From contig CAZMFZ010000036.1 of the NCBI GenBank assembly GCA_964565665.1, positions 1 to 28,035 of the forward strand: DNA of 28,035 nucleotides, given 5' to 3'. Source of the DNA: CAZMFZ01 sp964565665 (GTDB lineage: Bacteria; Bacteroidota; Bacteroidia; Cytophagales; UBA9547). Positions 24,575 to 28,035 of the stretch are shown here, piece after piece. The number at the start of each line of letters is the position of its first letter. The stretch's first letter is position 1. The position numbers and the translations under genes were made by a program. The notes below the pieces were generated by a model that was given only the letters and a program-made list of their open reading frames with translations, made no database searches and had not been told where the DNA came from.

Positions 24575-25136
24575 TGGAAATAATAAGCCTGAAAATCAGC
24601 CAATAGGGCATACTGCAAATTCGAAAATTCAAAATACGCCTCCAGCAAATTCATCAAGCAATATTCCTGTGTTGCCTTCGCTTCACAATATAAAAGCGGA
24701 TATGCAGCCCAAACCCGTTGAAGATAAACTCAATGAAAAGGCTGAAAACCAAGCAACTATACCCATAAAAAATATTGGCGTTGATGAAATAAAAATTGCA
24801 GTTCAAGTGTATGCAGACACGATGAAAGCCCTAGATCGTATGTTTGAATTTGCACTTTTTAATGAAAGGGAAGTGCAACTTGAAAATGGGAAGCTCATTT
24901 TTACACTTGAAAATGAAATTCAAAAATCACAATTAAATGCCTATAAAGCTGCTTTTATTAAATATTTGAAAGATGAATTCGACTCAAATTTTACTTTAGA
25001 TGCAGAAATTGCCACAAACAATAATGAAACAAAGAAGCTGCTTTATACACCTACCGACAAGTATAATTTTTTGGCAGATAAATATCCTGTTCTAGATGAG
25101 TTAAAGAAAAGATTGGGGCTGGTATTAGAGTTTTAG
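24564..25136 (+). CDS. dnaX: DnaX tau-specific C-terminal part (+1 frame)
   Basis: About 190 residues in the +1 frame, open directly from the A run with no start needed: a Pro/Asn/Ser-rich linker (IANGNNKPENQPIGHTANSK ... PPANSSSNIPVLP), then a folded domain. That domain has DEIKIAVQVYADTMK, the strands GKLIFTLENEIQKSQL, a helix AAFIKYLKDEF, and an ending YTPTDKYNFLADKYPVLDEL and GLVLEF. This ending is typical of DnaX C-termini in Bacteroidota. Joined to the first part the tau-like protein would be about 570 residues. In other bacteria the tau tail contacts polymerase alpha and the DnaB helicase. The conserved tail shows selection for the full-length form. Confidence 0.8.
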   Translation, partial: KIANGNNKPENQPIGHTANSKIQNTPPANSSSNIPVLPSLHNIKADMQPKPVEDKLNEKAENQATIPIKNIGVDEIKIAVQVYADTMKALDRMFEFALFNEREVQLENGKLIFTLENEIQKSQLNAYKAAFIKYLKDEFDSNFTLDAEIATNNNETKKLLYTPTDKYNFLADKYPVLDELKKRLGLVLEF

Positions 25137-25166
25137 CCCATCTCTTCATTTGAAAGGGCATAAAAA

Positions 25167-25192
25167 AAGGCTTAGAGCAAAACTCCAGCCTT
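25167..25192. terminator. Hairpin after dnaX
   Basis: AAGGCT (25167-25172) pairs with AGCCTT (25187-25192), with GAG/CTC inside around a CAAAA loop. It begins 31 bases after the dnaX stop and probably ends that transcript. Confidence 0.55.
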
Positions 25193-25456
25193 AATAATTG
25201 AACTATTACTCAACCACGAGTATCTTATAATAAGAAAAAAAAGTGTGCTTGGCTGAGGAATCAATATTATAAATAAATTAGCTATTTGTACCCAAATACT
25301 ACTTTTAAAATATTTTATATGATTTGAATCAATTGAATAAAAGCTTTTAAGTAAGATAAATTCCATTGCCGGTTTTTTTTTGCAAAGAATAGCCAATACC
25401 CAAATAATGGACATTAGAAAACCAGCTGAATACGAAGCTGGGCATTATTTAGCAAC
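25193..25456. other. AT-rich intergenic region, no convincing gene
   Basis: Between the dnaX hairpin and the end of mnmD. The longest minus-strand frame (80 codons, 25172-25414) overlaps the hairpin and looks random. Just after the mnmD stop the minus strand reads NNAQLRIQLVF and a stop, then in another frame YLGIGYSLQKK. Both resemble outer-membrane strands, but they are too short to call. A run of nine T is at 25373-25381. Confidence 0.5.
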
Positions 25457-26167
25457 TCATTTTATAGCTCTAGTCATTTCTCTTTTACCCACAGGGCCAG
25501 GAAGCGATTCTACTGTAAATCCAGATGCTTTAAGGTAGCGTTTAAATTGTCCTTGTGCCGAATAACTAACTAATATGCCTTCAGGCTTAAGCATATCGTA
25601 GTATTTGCTTATGATGGCTTCGCTATACTGTTCGGGTTGGCATACAGGAGCAAAGGCATGGTGGTAAAGCAAATCGTAACTTTCGGAAGTGTGCTCAAAC
25701 TCAAACACATCTTTATTTATTTTTGTAAGATGAAAAAAGGGCGTGAGAGCCGATGCTACATTCCAAGGCTGTTTATGAAGCTTGGCAAATAATGCTTTGA
25801 ACTCAGGGTCGTTCCAATTATTTCTATAATTGAGCTTATCTATCAATTCAAAATCAATAGGATGTTTTTCAATGCCATGGTAATGAATGTTTATGCCAGA
25901 AATTTCTGGGTTTTCGAGCGTAAGCATCACATTTAATCCCGTTCCCATGCCCATTTCAAATATGTGAAGCTCTTTTTTCTTATCTAATAAAGGTAAAAGT
26001 CCATGTTTGATAAATACGTGTCTTGATTCTTGTACAGCTCCGTGTTTTGAATGATAAGTTTCGTTGTAGGCTTCACTGTAAATGGAATGCGAGCGGTCGG
26101 CAGTGTCGATTATTTGTAATCCCAGTGCTGTTTTATAGATTGGTGCAGGTTCAAAAACTGATTCCAT
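25457..26167 (-). CDS. mnmD: tRNA 5-(aminomethyl)-2-thiouridine methyltransferase-like protein (MnmD, PF05430)
   Basis: 236 residues, the stand-alone methyltransferase half of MnmC, which finishes the mnm5s2U wobble modification in tRNA. Family marks: YHSKHGAVQESRHVFIKHGL (about 38-57), the SAM loop FEMGMGTGLNVMLT (about 70-83), QPEQYSEAI, LVSYSAQGQFKRYLKASGF, and LPGPVGKREMTRA at the end. The motif normally read (Y/F)DAFAP is HHAFAP here (about 169-174), so the conserved Asp, thought to act in catalysis, is His. All other motifs are well kept. The start at 26167 lies inside the end of the upstream nitronate monooxygenase gene (58-base overlap), so translation may be coupled. Confidence 0.85.
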   Translation of the reverse strand: MESVFEPAPIYKTALGLQIIDTADRSHSIYSEAYNETYHSKHGAVQESRHVFIKHGLLPLLDKKKELHIFEMGMGTGLNVMLTLENPEISGINIHYHGIEKHPIDFELIDKLNYRNNWNDPEFKALFAKLHKQPWNVASALTPFFHLTKINKDVFEFEHTSESYDLLYHHAFAPVCQPEQYSEAIISKYYDMLKPEGILVSYSAQGQFKRYLKASGFTVESLPGPVGKREMTRAIK

Positions 26168-27072
26168 AATTCATTTAATATCTCTGCTGCGGGTTGTATC
26201 TGGTGTATTGCTGAAGCTATCTGACCGATTTCAAGTTCTCCATCAACCATATCACCTTCAAAAATTCCCTTTTTCGAACGGCCTTTTCCCAGCAATTCCC
26301 TAAGTTTTTCGGCATCAGCACCTTGGTTTTCTGCCTTTTTTATAAGCTCGTAAAACGGGTTTTTGATTATCCGCACCGGTACAATTTTTTTGAGTACCAG
26401 TTCAGTGTCGCCTTCATTTGTAGAAACTACTGTTTGTTTAAAATGTTCATGTGCAGAGGATTCTTTGCTGGCAGCAAATAAAGTTCCTACTTGTACCGCA
26501 CTTGCTCCCAAGGCAAAAACAGCCATTATTGCATTGCCCGAACCTACGCCTCCTGCAGCTATCACGGGGATATTCACAGCCTTCACCACCTCAGGTACTA
26601 GGCAAAGCGTGGTAGTTTCCTCTTTTCCATTATGCCCACCTGCCTCAAAACCTTCAGCTACTATGGCATCTACCCTCGCTTCTTGAGCCTTTATTGCAAA
26701 TTTTGTACTTGAAATAACATGAACCACCGCTATTCCCTGCGATTTTAAAATTGAAGTCCATGTTTTGGGATTGCCAGCTGAGGTAAAAACTATTTTTACA
26801 CGTTCATCTATCACCACTTGCACGTGCTTTTCTATTTCTGGGTATAATAATGGAATATTTACACCAAAAGGTTTTGTGGTGGCAAGTTTGCATTTTTGAA
26901 TATGGATTCTGAGTGTTTCGGGGTGCATAGAGCCAGAACCAATTAAGCCCAAACCACCTGCTTTGCTAACGGCAGATGCCAATTCCCAACCCGAACACCA
27001 TACCATTCCCGCCTGAATAATGGGAATATCAATACCAAAAAGCTGGCAGATGGGGTTTGATTGGTTTTTCAT
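26110..27072 (-). CDS. Nitronate monooxygenase (2-nitropropane dioxygenase family)
   Basis: 320 residues from the ATG at 27072 (MKNQSNPICQLFGIDIPIIQ). The longer frame to 27144 enters the upstream terminator region and is rejected. This is an FMN-binding TIM-barrel enzyme that oxidises nitronates such as propionate-3-nitronate. Features: IIQAGMVWCSG, GGLGLIGSGSM, GVNIPLLYP, then VAEGFEAGGHNG with the catalytic His, and the phosphate-binding IPVIAAGGVGSGNAI and GASAVQVGTLFAAS. The closely related FabK enoyl-ACP reductases share this fold, but the AEGFEAGGHNG segment and lack of fatty-acid genes nearby favour the first reading. It overlaps mnmD by 58 bases. Confidence 0.87.
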   Translation of the reverse strand: MKNQSNPICQLFGIDIPIIQAGMVWCSGWELASAVSKAGGLGLIGSGSMHPETLRIHIQKCKLATTKPFGVNIPLLYPEIEKHVQVVIDERVKIVFTSAGNPKTWTSILKSQGIAVVHVISSTKFAIKAQEARVDAIVAEGFEAGGHNGKEETTTLCLVPEVVKAVNIPVIAAGGVGSGNAIMAVFALGASAVQVGTLFAASKESSAHEHFKQTVVSTNEGDTELVLKKIVPVRIIKNPFYELIKKAENQGADAEKLRELLGKGRSKKGIFEGDMVDGELEIGQIASAIHQIQPAAEILNELWNQFLNLHQSIKQHWDYK

Positions 27073-27127
27073 TTTTTTTATTTTATCAATATGAATGCAA
27101 ACAACAGTCGATAAGTAAAAATTAATA

Positions 27128-27162
27128 AAAAAGGGTTGTAACAAATTGCTACAACCCTTTTT
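27128..27162 (-). terminator. Strong intrinsic terminator after the outer-membrane protein gene
   Basis: A 13-bp stem (27128-27140 with 27150-27162) with a nine-base loop. On the minus strand the G/C part GGGTTGTA...TACAACCC is followed by TTTTTTATT. It ends transcription of the gene at 27180-27929, isolating the nitronate monooxygenase gene. Confidence 0.85.
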
Positions 27163-27179
27163 TAAGATTATATTAAATA

Positions 27180-27929
27180 CTAAAACCAGAACCCTAGTCG
27201 CAATGCACCTACAACACTAGGAAACAAGTTAAAACTTGAGCTCACAGCCTCTGTGGTGGTAGTTTGTGTATCAAATCCAGTGCCAGAGATTTCTCTTTTT
27301 ACTTCATCATAGCTTACATAATTCAAGCCAAAACCAGCTTCGATACCCAAATACGCTCGTTTAATAAAATAGTAATCGGCACCTGCTACTGCATTTAGAC
27401 CAAATGAAAAGCTACTTCTAGTGTCTGTAGAAGTATTTCCTGTAGCACCTGTATATACGGTTTTAACACTATTTCCTCCAGAAACAACTTCTGAATTAGA
27501 AGAAGCGGCTCACACACCTAAAGCTAATTCAGCTCCCACGTAAGGCGAAAGTCTTTCTGTACCAGCAAAGTGCTTTTCAATACCCGGCAAAAAAGCAAAA
27601 GAAACTACACTTGTAGTATTATCGTCTTTAGTGATGGGGCCGTTTAACAACGCAGGATTGCTTGTAGATTGCACGCCAAATCTAAATCCTGCCCTTAGTG
27701 CTAACTGATCGGCTATAAAAAACCTGCCTTTTAAATAGGGAAACTGAGATGTAAAATTATTAAGTGCAAAAGTGTTTAATGAGCTGTTTGTGCTATTAAG
27801 TCCTACTCCAACCAAAGGGTTGAACAAAACCTCCAAACCTATATCTCCGGCTTTTGGCTTAAATACATCTTGAGCTTGTGCCGTATCTAAGCCCTACAAC
27901 AACAATGCTGATAAGAAAATTATTTTCAT
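27180..27929 (-). pseudogene. Outer-membrane beta-barrel protein with two internal stop codons
   Basis: The minus-strand frame from the ATG at 27929 to TAG at 27182-27180 is 249 codons and keeps one phase throughout. It reads a signal peptide MKIIFLSALLL-TAG-GLDTAQAQ, then mature GDIGLEVLFNPLVGVGLNST, later FPYLKGRFFIADQLALRAGF, and TERLSPYVGAELALGV. TGA at 27512-27510 follows, and the barrel resumes with AASSNSEVV, FSFGLNAVAGADYYFIKRAY, LGIEAGFGLNY and the C-terminal GALRLGFWF. This is a typical eight-stranded Bacteroidota barrel (PF13505-like). The TAG falls in the signal peptide at a Leu-like position. The TGA sits where Trp would fit. Either a young pseudogene or two base errors. Confidence 0.75.
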
Positions 27930-28035
27930 GGTAATAAATGTTTAAAAGGTTTATAAAATTACGCAGTAAACTTATTAGTATTTTCGATTTAATTAATCCA
28001 CAACATCAAATTATCTGTTGTTTAAATATTATTAA

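Noticed and set aside
25172..25414. 80-codon minus-strand frame after mnmD
   Set aside because: Overlaps the dnaX hairpin, has low-complexity hydrophobic content and no family pattern.
27073..27144. Longer start for the nitronate monooxygenase
   Set aside because: It would place the start in the stem of the upstream terminator; the family N-terminus begins at the ATG at 27072.
15393..27929. UGA read as tryptophan (two internal TGA codons fall on Trp-like positions in two genes)
   Set aside because: TGA clearly ends intact genes in this window (flippase-like gene at 4163-4165, mnmD), TGG is used normally, and other broken genes carry TAA or TAG. Recoding does not explain the set.

Overview
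The window looks like chromosomal DNA from a member of the Bacteroidota. It is AT-rich. Two positions carry promoters of the Bacteroidota type (TTG/TTTG, 17-18 bases, TAnnTTTG). It encodes PorT, an outer-membrane protein of the type IX secretion system (T9SS), and a surface protein with a T9SS C-terminal sorting domain. BatD, HtpG, a MenG/UbiE-PorT pair and several beta-barrel proteins also fit. No genus can be named from the sequence alone, and no rRNA, tRNA, CRISPR array or intact mobile element was seen.

Layout. Bases 1-629 (minus) hold a degraded HEPN/MNT toxin-antitoxin-type pair with its promoter still visible. Bases 828-3062 (minus) hold a two-gene unit: an Ldh-family dehydrogenase followed by a cysteine desulfurase. 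Then come a flippase-like membrane protein (plus), a frameshifted DUF2442 gene, BatD (minus) and a CASTOR/POLLUX-type ion channel with tandem RCK domains (plus). A perfect 18-bp inverted repeat separates the channel from a TerB-like gene plus odhB, the E2 subunit of 2-oxoglutarate dehydrogenase (minus). A 720-residue secreted protein of unknown function follows. After it come a stand-alone receiver-domain response regulator (minus), a membrane-anchored pentapeptide-repeat protein and a sensor histidine kinase (both plus). Bases 15115-17292 are poor in intact genes: a broken DUF2256 gene, a broken FN3/PKD/T9SS surface protein, a small repeat cluster, a small membrane protein and overlapping hairpins. 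Bases 17363-19580 (minus) are a compact menaquinone-methyltransferase / PorT / SDR operon with overlapping genes. Next are a secreted helical protein (plus), htpG (minus), a patch of gene remnants including a broken DUF3037 gene, and dnaX. The window closes with MnmD and nitronate monooxygenase (overlapping, minus) and a beta-barrel gene with two internal stops.

The window's main themes are these. (1) Core genes (odhB, htpG, menG, porT, dnaX, cysteine desulfurase) are open, whereas at least seven accessory or surface genes carry one or a few frameshifts or stop codons yet stay recognisable end to end. This means recent decay or assembly error. (2) dnaX has a run of ten A where the reading frame must change to reach the conserved tau C-terminus, which suggests transcriptional slippage producing both gamma-like and tau subunits. 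(3) MnmD carries His in place of the conserved Asp of the DAFAP motif. (4) porT has no ATG start and begins inside the preceding gene. I did not find a convincing new defence or biosynthetic system. The most testable novelty candidates are the dnaX slippage, the unknown 720-residue secreted protein and the channel.
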